In this document: positions 44,081 through 44,576 of the stretch, in pieces | Layout: each line of letters begins with the position of its first letter | How positions within the stretch are numbered: position 1 is the first letter of the stretch | Assembly (NCBI GenBank): GCA_016784025.1 | Contig: JADHVL010000028.1 | Span: 1 to 44,576, forward strand | Direction: 5' to 3' | DNA length: 44,576 nucleotides | DNA from: Fidelibacterota bacterium | GTDB taxonomy: Bacteria; Fidelibacterota; UBA8477; JABMPR01 | Translations under genes and position numbers: made by a program | Notes under the pieces: generated by a model | Databases searched by the model: none | The model's input: the letters and a program-made list of their open reading frames with translations, nothing else | What the model was told of the DNA's origin: nothing

Positions 44081-44576
44081 GACACGAATTACACGAATGG
44101 GGCGAATTGCACTAACATTTATTAAGACTACCCGCTCTTACTATTCAAAATCATTCGTGATGATTGGTGTAATTCGTGTTCAGTAGTTATAAAACAGCAA
44201 GACACGAATAGCACAAATCACACGAATTGACACTAAAAGATATAGAGGCTACCAGCTTTTACTATTCAACATCATTCGTGATCTTTCGTGAACATTGGTG
44301 TAATTCGTGTTCAAGCCCAATAAAACTTTTGGACACAAATTCCACGAATCAGACGAATTAACACTAAAAGATATTTGGGCTACCTGCTCCTACTATTTAA
44401 AATCATTCGTGATCTTTCGTGAACATTGGTGTAATTCGTGTTCAAAGGCAATAATACTGCTAGACACGAATAGCACAAATCATACGAATTGACACTAAAA
44501 GATATAGAGGCTACCAGCTTTTACTATTCAAAATCATTCGTGATGCTTCGTGAACATTGGTGTAATTCGTGTTCAA
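44081..44576. repeat. Four tandem, internally palindromic units of about 120-131 bp
   Basis: Units start at 44081, 44201, 44332 and 44463. Each opens with GACACGAAT..(C/A)ACGAAT and closes with ATTCGTGA...GGTGTAATTCGTGTTCA, so the two ends can pair. The middle carries CTACC(A/T)GCT(T/C)(T/C)TACTATT. The array reaches the window edge and may continue. No gene was seen in 43821-44576. Confidence 0.85.

Noticed and set aside
44081..44576. Array at the right edge as a CRISPR
   Set aside because: Units are 120-131 bp with palindromic ends and conserved centres; there are no short identical repeats with unique spacers and no cas gene.

Overview
The window looks like a chromosomal piece of a Gram-negative bacterium of the FCB group (Bacteroidota relatives). 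Neomarinimicrobiota, Cloacimonadota or Calditrichota are plausible, but the sequence alone does not settle which. The evidence is six secreted proteins ending in a type IX secretion (T9SS) type A sorting domain (YPNPFN...IYDLxGR...SGVYLVR), several outer-membrane beta-barrels, a lipoprotein, and gingipain-like C25 peptidases. No rRNA or tRNA gene was recognised. Nearly every gene is on the minus strand; only an AAA ATPase and a small GIY-YIG nuclease are on the plus strand.

Layout. (1) 1-19456 (minus) is a tightly packed array of exported proteins. It holds a C25 peptidase cut by the window edge, a second C25 peptidase with a T9SS tail, an M14 carboxypeptidase, a 1001-residue W/D repeat protein, a third C25 peptidase that ends in a dockerin-like module instead of a T9SS tail, a lipoprotein, an outer-membrane barrel and a secreted protein. 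(2) 19722-22613 is a poly-gamma-glutamate cassette, pgsB-pgsC-pgsW, with no pgsA in view. (3) 22614-29822 holds a decayed GIY-YIG nuclease copy, two secreted endonuclease I proteins, a MazF toxin with a ribbon-helix-helix antitoxin under a clear promoter/operator, and a lamin-tail-domain protein. (4) 30124-31266 is a DUF4143-type ATPase with an altered Walker B motif, followed by a decayed tldE fragment.

(5) 31587-37807 (minus) reads as one operon. It starts from a good promoter at about 37840-37867 and encodes two small nucleotidyltransferases of the kinds usually fused to phosphoenolpyruvate mutase, a PhnD lipoprotein, the PhnC ATPase, an unusual PhnD-PhnE fusion, an outer-membrane porin and a NUDIX hydrolase. 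The likely theme is uptake of a phosphonate and activation with CTP rather than degradation; that is inference. (6) 37868-39168 is a GIY-YIG nuclease gene embedded in REP-like palindromes, including two identical 40-bp palindromes, one on each side. A leader of about 140 bp precedes it; this recurs before the broken copy near 23 kb and alone near 42.4 kb. (7) 39169-42023 is tldD-tldE, with a Tat signal only on TldD. (8) 42657-43820 is another outer-membrane barrel, followed by four large palindromic tandem repeats running to the window edge.

The most interesting candidate system is the GIY-YIG nuclease together with its leader and palindromes. It behaves like a small dispersed mobile unit: it has an intact copy, a deleted copy, solo leaders, and a palindrome core fixed in frame inside a secreted-protein gene. 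Next come the phosphonate uptake/activation operon with its fused transporter, and the three C25 proteins that all lack the usual catalytic histidine.
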